From NCBI RefSeq assembly GCF_004765815.2, contig NZ_ML974127.1, forward strand, positions 1,466,927 to 1,530,926: a stretch of DNA of 64,000 bases, given 5' to 3'. The translations under genes were made by a program, and so were the position numbers. The first letter of the stretch is position 1, and each line of letters opens with the position of its first letter. Shown here piece after piece: positions 16,657 through 25,287 of this stretch. The DNA is from Halorussus salinus. GTDB taxonomy: Archaea > Halobacteriota > Halobacteria > Halobacteriales > Haladaptataceae. The notes under the pieces were generated by a model. The model was not told the origin of the DNA, did not search any database, and saw only the letters and a list, made by a program, of their open reading frames with translations.

Positions 16657-17447
16657 CGGATTCACTGGAGTCCTTCAAAACACAGTGTCCGAACTGTGGA
16701 TCAACAAACCTTGATGAAGAATGGGAGGACATTGACGCAGTGTGTTCTACTTGTGGGTTTGTTATTCATAGCTATGAAAACCCCGACAGCCACTTGACCT
16801 CACAAAATCGAGGGAATCGACAGGGTACTGGAACCGAACAGACGACACGATGGGAAGACCACCATACAGTAACTAACAGTACCGAACAACGAATCGCATC
16901 TGCATTCGAATCTCTTGAAGAAATCGGTGACGCACTGCATTTGTCGAATGATGCCCGAAAGCGAGCAGCATCAATGTTTGCGACATTGGCGAAGAAAAAC
17001 TTGGTTGACGGACGATCTACGGAGGTAGTAGTCGCCACTACTCTCTATTTTGCGGCACGACAAGTTAAGCGTCCTCGACCGCTCGCACGAATTGCTGAAG
17101 AAGTTGACACGGAACCGAACAAAATCGACCGACTTTCCCGATCACTCCGTTCAGAATTGGCTTTCGAATTTAAAAGTTGTACTCCCAAAGATTACCTTCC
17201 CTACCTTTGCGAGGAGCTTGGTTACGAGGAGAGTGTCGAAGATGAGGCACGCACTCTTTGTGCCAAAGCCGAAGAATCAGGGTTGACGAACGGGAAAAGT
17301 CCAGTCGGTGTAGCCGGTGCAGTACTCTACTTGGTAGGGGATAAATCCGAAACTCAGCAAGAGATGGCAGCAACAGTGGGGGTATCAAAGGAAACGATTC
17401 GGTTACGACTCAAAGAATTTCGGGATGGAGGGTTGGTTGATGATTGA
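16653..17447 (+). CDS. tfb: Transcription initiation factor TFIIB paralogue (TFB)
   Basis: The 264-residue protein has the N-terminal zinc ribbon (Cys12, Cys15, Cys31, Cys34) and two cyclin-like repeats (about 75-160 and 170-262), ending in the helix-turn-helix that binds BRE (ETIRLRLKEF). It is shorter than housekeeping haloarchaeal TFBs (about 320 residues), and the B-finger/linker after the ribbon is short. Haloarchaea use multiple TFBs for alternative gene programmes. One carried on an integrative element between a nuclease and a recombinase could redirect RNA polymerase to element promoters. ATGA overlaps with the genes on both sides indicate a single transcript. Confidence 0.93.
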   Translation: MTDSLESFKTQCPNCGSTNLDEEWEDIDAVCSTCGFVIHSYENPDSHLTSQNRGNRQGTGTEQTTRWEDHHTVTNSTEQRIASAFESLEEIGDALHLSNDARKRAASMFATLAKKNLVDGRSTEVVVATTLYFAARQVKRPRPLARIAEEVDTEPNKIDRLSRSLRSELAFEFKSCTPKDYLPYLCEELGYEESVEDEARTLCAKAEESGLTNGKSPVGVAGAVLYLVGDKSETQQEMAATVGVSKETIRLRLKEFRDGGLVDD

Positions 17448-18366
17448 ATCCCACGCAGGCCTCGGGCAAGTAACGTCGGAACAGGAGTTGAGTCGGGCAG
17501 CAATATATGTCAGGACTTCATCGGGGAATCAACAATATGGATACTCAATTGAGGAGCAAGTACGACAGTGCACAAAACGTTGTGAATTTCTTGGTTGGGA
17601 CATTGTCTATATTTTCCGTGATCGAGCAGAGAGTGGAAAAGATACCGAACGACCGATGTTCCAACGAATGATGCAGGCGGCAAAAACGGGTTGCTTTGAT
17701 GTCGTTGTTTTCTGGAAGCTGGATCGGTTTTCAAGGAGTCTCCTGCATGCAGTTCAGCTCGAAAAGACACTCCGGGAGTGTGGAGTCGCCCTCCATAGCG
17801 TTACTGAGCAAATTGATACCACAACTTCGGCTGGACGATTCAATTTCCGGAACATCGCGAATGCGGCTGAATTCGAACGGGAAATGATCAGTGAACGCTC
17901 TCAAATGGGGTTGAAGGCACTTGCCTCAGAGTACCGTTGGCCCAATGATCATCCTCCGTTGGGATATCGAAGAACCTCAGACGGAACATTGGAAGTTGAT
18001 GACACCGAAGCGAATCTCGTCGAGGAAATATTTGAGATGTACTTAGACAGGCAATCAATGCCAGAAGTCGCGCATGAACTGAACAACAATGGATTGTCGA
18101 CCAAGACTGACGGTGAGTGGACGCACAGAGCGGTTCGAGATGTACTGACGAATGATCTCTATATTGGGGTGTATGCGGTGGCGGGCGTGAAAGACTATGT
18201 CCCCGAATACAGAATTATATCAAAGAATCTTTTTAAAGAAGCCATCTCTGTCCGTCACCGGTTCAATTCAGAATCAACTTCTCAACGCCCAGAAATGGGT
18301 GCGCAAAGGAAAAGCAAAAACGTAGACGCTATTCTCGAAAAGTACAAGGATTTTGTTAATAGATGA
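17440..18366 (+). CDS. Large serine recombinase, operon partner of TFB
   Basis: ATG 17440 overlaps the end of the TFB gene by eight bases and gives 308 residues. The resolvase domain starts with AAIYVRTSSGNQQ, with Ser27 the likely nucleophile, and includes FWKLDRFSRS and the E-helix with EFEREMISERSQMG. A recombinase domain follows (PPLGYRR, then a DNA-binding region with VRDVLTNDLYIG). It lacks the long coiled-coil and zinc ribbon of phage integrases of 450-550 residues. Convergent with another serine recombinase whose stop is 69 bases away. A DNA inversion, excision or transposition role is inferred. Confidence 0.9.
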   Translation: MIESHAGLGQVTSEQELSRAAIYVRTSSGNQQYGYSIEEQVRQCTKRCEFLGWDIVYIFRDRAESGKDTERPMFQRMMQAAKTGCFDVVVFWKLDRFSRSLLHAVQLEKTLRECGVALHSVTEQIDTTTSAGRFNFRNIANAAEFEREMISERSQMGLKALASEYRWPNDHPPLGYRRTSDGTLEVDDTEANLVEEIFEMYLDRQSMPEVAHELNNNGLSTKTDGEWTHRAVRDVLTNDLYIGVYAVAGVKDYVPEYRIISKNLFKEAISVRHRFNSESTSQRPEMGAQRKSKNVDAILEKYKDFVNR

Positions 18367-18435
18367 TGGTTCCCGGAGCTATCCCAAACAGCTCCAAAAT
18401 TCATTGACAGGAGGGGGTGTACATAGGACTTCCAG

Positions 18436-19584
18436 TTATTCGTCAAGAAGCTGATCACGAATCTCTGGTGATGAGCGGAGAAGTTCGAGAAGCTTCATCG
18501 CGTCCAATTCGTCCTCTCGGGGCCAAACCCGTTGCTGTTCACATTCTTTATTCGAGCATTTATACAGATACCGATCAGTGGAATCATGCAATGACCGTGG
18601 GCCGTTTTCCACCATTAGCGATCGGCAACATGGGCAGTGGATTTCAGTAACGGGACTTGTTTCGAGAACAATAAACACCCCATACTCGTCAACAAAATCA
18701 TCAACGTCTTTCGCACTGTTCTCCTGTGAGTTTTCCCTGGAGATTTTACGAATTGTCTGTTGAGCCTCCTCCCAGAGGTCTTCATCGACGAGTTGGAGAT
18801 TTGGTTCGTCAATCCAGCCCTTGTGGTCATATCCGTCAACACGTTCGATGGGAATCGACGGTTGGCCTATATATATCGGGTTTTTCAAACATCTTTTCAC
18901 TTCGCCTTCCGTGAGTTCTGACTCGAGATACTTCCACTTTGTACAATTAAGTAGATTCGTGGTTTTTGCGTACGATTCTGTCATGAGGAAGTGATTGTAC
19001 ATCGAACGGGCGAGGTTACGGGATTGTTCTTTTGGTGTGGGCCATCTAGAGGTCAGGACATACCCTATGGGTACGCTGTTGTACCAAGCATCCCAGTTCT
19101 TGTCTTCGAGGAAGGAGCGTGCCTTTGCCCGCAAGGCCTTCGACCCCTGCTTTTGAACGTCCAACTCTGCGAAAAGTGTCTGCATTGTTGTGTTTATCTT
19201 CCCAGAGAAGCTATCAAAATCTAAATCACCATCGAGAGTGATGATTTGAACATCTAGCTCAACCTCAAGTTCATGGATGAAGTACAATGTCTGAACGTGA
19301 CTACGACCTAATCGGTCAATCGAATCCACAAAGAGATGGGAGATTGTACCGTTCTTTGCAAGCCGAAAGACCGTTCTGATACCACTCCGGTTGAAGTCTG
19401 TCCCAGTTTCGCCCTCATCGCGAATCGGGTCTCGGACAAGTCCGACCTCTCGTCTCTCTGCCTCTTTCTTCAATTGGTCAACCTGTGCTTCTAGGCTTCT
19501 CCCTTCCTCCGCCTGTTTGTTACTACTCACCCTCGCGTAGATGACTCCGCCAACACATTCTTCATCCATCATTCTCATCTCCAC
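18436..19584 (-). CDS. Second serine recombinase, with C-terminal zinc ribbon
   Basis: The 382-residue product has a resolvase domain beginning VIYARVSSNKQ (Ser20 likely nucleophile), FVDSIDRLGRS near 86, and a recombinase domain ending around IYIGQPSI. The C-terminal zinc ribbon CPCC...CSNKEC is typical of large serine recombinases and may help recognise its site. It is only distantly similar to the facing recombinase at 17440. Its start overlaps the end of the 132-codon ORF, which in turn overlaps the tyrosine integrase gene, so one transcript may encode two chemically different recombinases. Confidence 0.88.
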   Translation of the reverse strand: MEMRMMDEECVGGVIYARVSSNKQAEEGRSLEAQVDQLKKEAERREVGLVRDPIRDEGETGTDFNRSGIRTVFRLAKNGTISHLFVDSIDRLGRSHVQTLYFIHELEVELDVQIITLDGDLDFDSFSGKINTTMQTLFAELDVQKQGSKALRAKARSFLEDKNWDAWYNSVPIGYVLTSRWPTPKEQSRNLARSMYNHFLMTESYAKTTNLLNCTKWKYLESELTEGEVKRCLKNPIYIGQPSIPIERVDGYDHKGWIDEPNLQLVDEDLWEEAQQTIRKISRENSQENSAKDVDDFVDEYGVFIVLETSPVTEIHCPCCRSLMVENGPRSLHDSTDRYLYKCSNKECEQQRVWPREDELDAMKLLELLRSSPEIRDQLLDE

Positions 19585-19960
19585 CGTTGAAAGACTCCTC
19601 GTCGCTTACGAGCCAACTCTGACCAACCCCCAACCAAGAAGGTGATATTTTTGACATTGCGGCGGTACAAGCTCCAACCAGTTGGCCCTGAACCAAATCA
19701 CCAACAACCGGCTCTTTTGGTGCCTTATTTAAGTACTGGACAGGATTGTTTATGTAATGTATGAGACGGTCTGCGATGGCTGAGCGACTCCTACGCATTA
19801 TATGTATGTTGGCCAACTGCGTAAGCCCCTCCAACACCCTCTCGTTCTGACATCCAACTCTACCAACCTCCAAACTACGGATAGTGGTCTGAAAACTTTG
19901 ACCGCACGCCAACACACAACAACAACTACTCATCCCCTTCGATGTGATATTCCAGTTCAT
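19562..19960 (-). CDS. Uncertain 132-residue ORF between integrase and serine recombinase; CCAAC-rich DNA
   Basis: ATG 19960 overlaps the integrase stop as ATGA and the ORF end overlaps the recombinase start, which suggests translational coupling. The product has no recognisable domain; its N-terminus holds a CCC triplet and its centre a basic helix (RRSRSAIADRLIHYI). Against a gene, the plus strand of this interval carries about nine CCAAC words plus two GTTGG between 19612 and 19867, like the clusters at the two element ends, which suggests recombinase-binding DNA. It could be both. Confidence 0.4.
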   Translation of the reverse strand: MNWNITSKGMSSCCCVLACGQSFQTTIRSLEVGRVGCQNERVLEGLTQLANIHIMRRSRSAIADRLIHYINNPVQYLNKAPKEPVVGDLVQGQLVGACTAAMSKISPSWLGVGQSWLVSDEESFNGGDENDG

Positions 19961-21237
19961 TGGTTCTGGAGCACCTCCATGGGAACAGAAGAATCACCAG
20001 AGAGTGGGTGACCATCCGCTGAGTTAGTCTCACTAAGTACTGTCAATTGATCAAGCGCGTCACGGTACGCTTCCACTGGGATCTCCACGTAGACGAGTGT
20101 TGCTTGCATTGACATATGCCTAAGTTGACATTTAGCATGATGGAGACCCTCAACATAGGCCAAGTATGTTCCTGTCGACCTCCGGATCGACGTCCACGTG
20201 AGCCGCCTATTGGCCTGGCCAATCCCGGCTTCTTCCAAGAGATTATCCAATAGATAATTCAACGTCTTCGAACTGTACGGATTCCCTTCACGATTCAACC
20301 ACAGATGTTCGGACTCGTCATACTTGTGCAGAGACGACCGTTGTTTCTCCCAGCGATCCAATAGCCGAAGAGTTCGGCTACTCACGGGATTGTTCCAGTA
20401 TTGGTCGTTCTTGACCGCCCCTTCTTTTGGAATCTGAAACTCACCCTTCGCAGGTTTGTACCACTTAAGAAGACAACGTTCTATCAATTTTGGGCGCGGG
20501 CCAAGATCGAGACTTGCGCTAATCAGCGACGGGATTTCCCAACTCCGCCTGCATTGTTCGAAGTCGTCTGGAGTGACGTCTGATTTTGGTTTCCCCAGCT
20601 TCTGAGCTAGGTAGCCCTTCTGACGCTCCCGAGCCTCAGGTGAGAGGTCACTGTACCGTCCGAGGTCGTCATATGTGAGTGCGGCTTCGTAAAGTGCTTC
20701 TCGCTCTTCTAGCGTGAAGTAGTCCGACTGTTGAAAGTCCGATTGCGAAAACGTCAGGCTCGGCTTCCACGGTTCACCACCTTTCGTCCAGGAAACCCAG
20801 AGGAAATATTTCACGACGGCTTCTTGTAGTTTCCGCTTACTACTCTCTACATACGGCTCCCCGGACTCCTTCGTTACGTTGTCGTCCTTCAGATCTTGTT
20901 CGTATTCGTCAGCGTGTTCGTGCGTAAACCGCGTCGTGTACTTACCAAGTTGTTCCCAGACTCGTCGATGGAATTGGACGGTTCGACTGAAGACGATCGG
21001 GACATTACTTGAGGCAATTCCTTCATCTTCGTCCGGATTTTTCCCCTGTTCCCTTAGCCACACCACATATCCATGGTAGTGATCCTCCAAATCGACCACT
21101 TGGCGGTGGGAATACTCTTCTCGGAAGAAATCCGGAACCAACTGGATTGAGTAAGTCGTCTCCACACTGCGTTTGTCCCCGCCATTTTGTTTACTAATGT
21201 TCGTACGCTGCGTTTCAAATTCCGATTCGTTGTTCAT
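19957..21237 (-). CDS. Tyrosine recombinase paralogue, possibly impaired
   Basis: The 426-residue protein aligns along its length with the element integrase at 33415-34521: a SAM-like DNA-binding half with the shared pattern DLSPEAR...LAQKLGKPKSDVTPDDF, then the catalytic half. Arg of GPRPKL (GLRPIE in the paralogue), Arg of SIRRSTGTYL (AIRHSVGTYM there) and LRHMSMQATLVY with the final Tyr are kept, but the boxes around them have drifted, including loss of the His after Arg II. It may have changed specificity, serve as an accessory factor, or be decaying. It heads a leftward group with the 132-codon ORF and the serine recombinase. Confidence 0.85.
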   Translation of the reverse strand: MNNESEFETQRTNISKQNGGDKRSVETTYSIQLVPDFFREEYSHRQVVDLEDHYHGYVVWLREQGKNPDEDEGIASSNVPIVFSRTVQFHRRVWEQLGKYTTRFTHEHADEYEQDLKDDNVTKESGEPYVESSKRKLQEAVVKYFLWVSWTKGGEPWKPSLTFSQSDFQQSDYFTLEEREALYEAALTYDDLGRYSDLSPEARERQKGYLAQKLGKPKSDVTPDDFEQCRRSWEIPSLISASLDLGPRPKLIERCLLKWYKPAKGEFQIPKEGAVKNDQYWNNPVSSRTLRLLDRWEKQRSSLHKYDESEHLWLNREGNPYSSKTLNYLLDNLLEEAGIGQANRRLTWTSIRRSTGTYLAYVEGLHHAKCQLRHMSMQATLVYVEIPVEAYRDALDQLTVLSETNSADGHPLSGDSSVPMEVLQNQ

Positions 21238-21835
21238 TCTCTTGGTAAGTACTGGTGGTTATCTTTGATTCCTCACCCTCAGGGCCAACACTGACCCGTC
21301 GCTATTTATGCTGTGAAGCACAAAACCAAGATGGAGTACCCGCTCACGGGAACTCCACCAGAAGTTGTGCGTCCCTAAGGGCGTACACGCGTACACACTG
21401 ACGGAACCAAGGCCTGGAAAACCGGGTTCCGTTAGTGTTTTCCATAGCGATCGTGCGTATCAAGTCACCTCTCCCGTACCACATCAAGAGGGTTCTATAT
21501 ACATGTTGTTGCCGACCAGTGTTACTGGACAAAGACCTCTGCTAGTACAGTCACTACCGTTTCGCTTTACGACATTTCGGAGAACCCGTTAGACGACTCG
21601 GGGAGCGCCGCCGCAGACTACTCCGAGGGCGACTTACGCCCGGTCTGCCTGAACAACCTCGCCGACGTACATCGAACGTGGGACTCGGAGAATTCGTCCG
21701 CCACTTTGTCTCCTCGAAAGACGTCACTGAGAAGAAGCTCTGAAACTGCCAATCCTTCTATCTGTATTCGTCAGTATATAATATCGTCGCGAATGGCGAA
21801 TGTTGATATGTAAAGCTGGCTCAGAATCCAAACAG
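21238..21835. other. Intergenic region with a hairpin and a GC-rich coding-like relic
   Basis: The left part is AT-rich and holds a 13-base imperfect inverted repeat (21396-21437). From about 21545 to 21720 the composition becomes GC-rich and one plus-strand frame reads like protein (a segment rich in Asp/Ser with LRPVCLNNLADVH), but it has no convincing start or end, so I take it as a decayed gene fragment. Short open frames on both strands at 21344-21592 overlap each other and are not convincing. Confidence 0.4.
21396..21437. repeat. Imperfect inverted repeat
   Basis: CACTGACGGAACC (21396-21408) pairs with GGTTCCGTTAGTG (21425-21437) with one mismatch across a 16-base loop. It lies upstream of the integrase paralogue and may be a recombinase site, an operator or a terminator. 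Confidence 0.45.
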
Positions 21836-23107
21836 ATGGATTCCGCGACTGTCGACGCCGCCGTCTCCGATCTCGGAACTGTGGTCGAGGACTTTCTCGA
21901 TGAACTGGCCGACCGCAACCTCTCGGCAGACCGACTCGGCGAAATCGTCGAGGGCAACGCCGAGTTCGAAGGCGCCGACCTCCGCCAGTTCCCCGAGAGG
22001 TTCGTGGAGGATCACCTGATCTGGCCGGTACTTGACGTCCTCGGGTACGCGGTCACGCCGCGACCGGACTCTCCGGGTCAGAGCCGAGAGGAATACCCGG
22101 ACTTCCGCGTGGACAATCTCCCGGCCCAAGTCATCGGCGAGAACAAGTCAGTCAACGACATCGAGACTGCCAAAACCGAACTGCTCGACTATCTAGACAA
22201 CACCCGCTACGAGTACGGCATCGCGACTGACGGCTTTCGATGGGGCGTCTACGAGATTGCCGAAACGGACAGGCGCAGCCTCGTGCTCGAACCCGTTGTC
22301 GAACCCCAGAGCCTGAAGCAGGTCATCCAGTACTTTGCCCGCGAGGAGCGGATGGTGCCTTACGCCGACCTGAACGGGCTCCCCGAACCGGACGGCCCGC
22401 TCGCCACCTTCTTCCAGAATCTCGGCCATCACCATGTCCGTCGGGCCACCGGCGGCCTGTCGGACTTCCACGACCTGTACGCGGAGACGTTGGTCGGTGA
22501 GGGCGATTACGACCACGACGGTATCGAGACGTCGCTTGTCGAAGCCGTTGACGCGCCAGCCGACGCGGGCGAGGCCGAGAAGACAGCGTTCGCAGCCTTG
22601 CTGCTTGATCGGCTGGCCTTCGTCCGGCTGATGCGCGACCGCGGCGTGTTGGAGATCGAACTGCACGAGGAGTGGAGTCACCACAACAAGGGTCTGAACC
22701 GGTTCCAAGGTTCGTTCTACGATACACAGCTTAAACCTCTGTTCTACGACGTGCTGTCGGAGCCAAAGGGCAAGCGCGAGGAGGACGAGTTCAGCAGTCC
22801 TCCGCATTTCGCCGGGGGTCTATTCGAACCGGTGCTTGATGACGAGGACGCGTACGACATTGAGGATTACGTGATGCAAGACGTTCTGACGGTCTTCATC
22901 GAAGGCGAGTCGCGGACGGTAATCAACGAGGGGGCTCGCGGATCACTTCTGGAGTCATATCGGGCGACCGAGGAGACGGATCTGGCCGGGCGGATGGCTG
23001 AATGGTATGCCGACTTGACGGGGGCGTACGAGTCGGAGTTGGCGTACGTGGAGAAAAACATCAGCCCGACACTTCGACGGCATTCAATCGAGGCCAGGGA
23101 AGACTGA
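21836..23107 (+). CDS. Type IIG-like restriction protein, N-terminal part only
   Basis: ATG 21836 gives 423 residues. After a helical N-terminus comes a PD-(D/E)XK-like motif, YPDFRVD...QVIGENKSVN (near residues 87-106). A helical region follows that resembles the part ahead of the methylase domain in type IIG and PglX-like enzymes, with AALLLDRLAFVRLMRDRGVL, LKPLFYDVLSEP and PHFAGGLFEPV. In that family a methyltransferase domain of several hundred residues normally comes next; here the frame ends at residue 423 and no SAM or NPPY motif is found downstream. I infer a truncated or split enzyme. Its base composition is richer in GC than its neighbours, indicating a different source. Confidence 0.65.
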   Translation: MDSATVDAAVSDLGTVVEDFLDELADRNLSADRLGEIVEGNAEFEGADLRQFPERFVEDHLIWPVLDVLGYAVTPRPDSPGQSREEYPDFRVDNLPAQVIGENKSVNDIETAKTELLDYLDNTRYEYGIATDGFRWGVYEIAETDRRSLVLEPVVEPQSLKQVIQYFAREERMVPYADLNGLPEPDGPLATFFQNLGHHHVRRATGGLSDFHDLYAETLVGEGDYDHDGIETSLVEAVDAPADAGEAEKTAFAALLLDRLAFVRLMRDRGVLEIELHEEWSHHNKGLNRFQGSFYDTQLKPLFYDVLSEPKGKREEDEFSSPPHFAGGLFEPVLDDEDAYDIEDYVMQDVLTVFIEGESRTVINEGARGSLLESYRATEETDLAGRMAEWYADLTGAYESELAYVEKNISPTLRRHSIEARED

Positions 23108-23154
23108 CAGAAGTCACATCCAAGTGATCCGATAAGGGTGGTTGAGACTCGCGG

Positions 23155-24213
23155 CTAGTAGTCATCGAAGAGCGTTCGCTGTTTCTTGTAGTCGTACGGT
23201 TCCGTGAGTGCAGCCCGAATTGCCGAATAGTCGTGTTGGGCGTGCCTGTTCTCCTCAATGGCCCGGTCGACGATCCACGCCCGGAACTCCTTGTACCGAC
23301 CTCGATCGTCGATTACCTCCTTGATGTCGACTGTCTGGAGTTCCCCATATCGGGCGTAATAGATTCCCACCCGGTTGATCTCGGGGTACTTCCCCTCAAA
23401 GGACTCCTTGCCGTACGTCCTGCCATCCACATCGTGCAGGACGCGTTGCACGTCGCTCAGCACGTAGTACATCAACAGTTGCCGCCAGAAGGCATTCGTG
23501 AACGACCTATCCTCGGTCGTCTTGATGTCGACAAGTAGATCGTCCACGATGAAATCTCCCTCCCCGGGAAGGATGTGGCGGTGACCCCCGAAGGCGGGTC
23601 GCTCAAATACGGTCTCGTCGTCAGTCCACTCGTTCTCACGCAACAGTCTGAACAACGCTTCCATCTCCTCGAGGACATCTTCCTCGAAGGCCTCACGGTT
23701 GATCCACGAGTGGACGGTGTCGTTGGGCTTCCAGCCGGCATTGACGAGTGCGGCTTTTACCACACCTTCGGTGTTCATACCCGTTTTGACGTACTGGTCG
23801 GCGAGCTTCGTCAACTCCTCGTCCTCCGTCCACTTGACCGGACTTCTCCGATACCATTCTGGCTCGTTATCCATCATCTCCTCCCATTCATCTCGGCTAG
23901 AGACGCCTACATAGTCATCTTCCCACTTCCATCCGTCGAATTTCTGAACGCCAATAGGCGGTGTTTCGTCGGTTGTAAAGCGGCGCTGGGAGTCACCGAA
24001 TGTGCGTCGCCAAGGGATGATGACTTCGCTGCATCGCCGATACAGTAATACCTTACAGAGAAACTCGAATGCGTCCCCGATGAGCCGGTGACCGTAGCCG
24101 TTGTTTGCAACCTCCAATTTACCCTTAGAATTGTGTCCGGGGTTGGGATACGTGGAGTCAATCTCTTGCCTGACCTCGTCGATCTTGATAAAGTTCGTTA
24201 CGCCTGTCGTCAT
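23155..24213 (-). CDS. PD-(D/E)XK nuclease-like protein
   Basis: Start ATG 24213, 352 residues. The first 60 residues hold a helical region with GHRLIGDAFEFLCKVLLY. Near residue 220 comes GEGDFIVDDLLVDIKTTEDR, a strand-turn-strand with Asp and Asp-x-Lys spacing typical of PD-(D/E)XK nucleases, then FWRQLLMYYVLSD, a helix with the usual Gln. I cannot name the family. It converges on the truncated type IIG-like gene with 47 bases between stops, and the pair may be the remains of one restriction locus. Confidence 0.6.
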   Translation of the reverse strand: MTTGVTNFIKIDEVRQEIDSTYPNPGHNSKGKLEVANNGYGHRLIGDAFEFLCKVLLYRRCSEVIIPWRRTFGDSQRRFTTDETPPIGVQKFDGWKWEDDYVGVSSRDEWEEMMDNEPEWYRRSPVKWTEDEELTKLADQYVKTGMNTEGVVKAALVNAGWKPNDTVHSWINREAFEEDVLEEMEALFRLLRENEWTDDETVFERPAFGGHRHILPGEGDFIVDDLLVDIKTTEDRSFTNAFWRQLLMYYVLSDVQRVLHDVDGRTYGKESFEGKYPEINRVGIYYARYGELQTVDIKEVIDDRGRYKEFRAWIVDRAIEENRHAQHDYSAIRAALTEPYDYKKQRTLFDDY

Positions 24214-24319
24214 CCTCAAGCAGGTTCTATCGTTCGGTCGTTACAACACGTACGTCTCTACGGTCAGTTCATGGTCGCCGATGGACAGGAGAAAATACCG
24301 AAGAGGAGAGACAAGTTAT

Positions 24320-25057
24320 CTACGACCGCTGGACGCGCACGTCTTCAACAACAACTTCGTCTGTTCCCTCACCGCCGTTGGCGACGCCAACATAGAGGGC
24401 GGCAGTCGTCTCCCCAGCAATGCCCTCGACGGCTCCGTCCTGCAACTCGGCGAGTGTCGCCTGTGTTTCGGCAGGGACAACGGTGAACATCGTGTCGCCG
24501 TCGATAGTCACCTCTCCACTTGCAGCGGACGCCAAGAGCCCTTCTGCATCCCCACCGAACCCCACCCACCTATCGATTCCATTTGTGGTTTCCCACTCGA
24601 AGAAATCCGCATTCCCATCCCTGTTGAGATACAGCCCGAGAAACAGGACAGAGGGGCCCGTTGTGCGCGGCGTTTGGAGTGTGCGTGACGCGACGGTCAC
24701 GGTCTCAATCGTCCCGAGCTGTCCGAGATGCACGTCAAACCCAGTATTCCGATTTGGCGGCTCTGTCCCCAGATTCTCCGCGAGAATACGCACACTCCCA
24801 TCCGATTGAGGCTCTGCCATCCACCGGCTGTTTCCGTTTCGTGTATCGTACGGGATCGTTGACCGCCCCCACGACTCAGGGCCCATTGGGAACCACGCGT
24901 AGTGACCGTGGCTCTCAATCTTGGCCGCGAGCCCCGTTTGCTCATCTTGCGCGACTGCATTCCCGACGGCTGTCGTGCCACCGCTGACGACCGCTCCTGT
25001 GGCGATCGCTCCCTTCCGAAGGACACTGCGGCGTGAGATAGTATTCTGCTGTGTCAT
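24320..25057 (-). CDS. Tat-exported protein of unknown function
   Basis: The 245-residue product starts with a twin-arginine signal (SRRSVLRKG followed by an Ala/Gly/Val-rich stretch, cleavage probable after NAVA near residue 36), so it should be folded before export. The mature part is acidic and beta-rich with repeated Gly and Thr and no Cys; no catalytic motif stands out. It is transcribed alone, with a 262-base gap to the cupin gene upstream. Confidence 0.7.
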   Translation of the reverse strand: MTQQNTISRRSVLRKGAIATGAVVSGGTTAVGNAVAQDEQTGLAAKIESHGHYAWFPMGPESWGRSTIPYDTRNGNSRWMAEPQSDGSVRILAENLGTEPPNRNTGFDVHLGQLGTIETVTVASRTLQTPRTTGPSVLFLGLYLNRDGNADFFEWETTNGIDRWVGFGGDAEGLLASAASGEVTIDGDTMFTVVPAETQATLAELQDGAVEGIAGETTAALYVGVANGGEGTDEVVVEDVRVQRS

Positions 25058-25258
25058 GTCTGTATTCTACACCCACATTCGTATCGTTACCTGTTAGCAA
25101 ATAACATATGGAGTGTTTCTATCGTCCACCCGTCGTAATAAGGGATACAGTAGATTTAGTCCCTCAATTGAAAGCCGTGGCTGATGCGTAACATTCCGTT
25201 TCCGATACAAATTGCGCCACGTTTCCGGTACGCAATTGCCAAACGACCTATGGTAAGT

Positions 25259-25278
25259 ACACGCTCTGTATTCAGCAT
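25259..25278. repeat. Dispersed motif ACACGCTCTGTATTCAGCAT
   Basis: This is the reverse-complement form of the AGAGCGTGAATTCAGCAC-type motif: it combines the CACGCTCT core with an ATTCAGCA arm. It lies in the gap between the Tat protein and the cupin gene. Confidence 0.45.
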
Positions 25279-25287
25279 GTCGATCAA

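Noticed and set aside
21344-21592. Short overlapping open frames on both strands
   Set aside because: They overlap each other across a hairpin and show no coding pattern or promoter.
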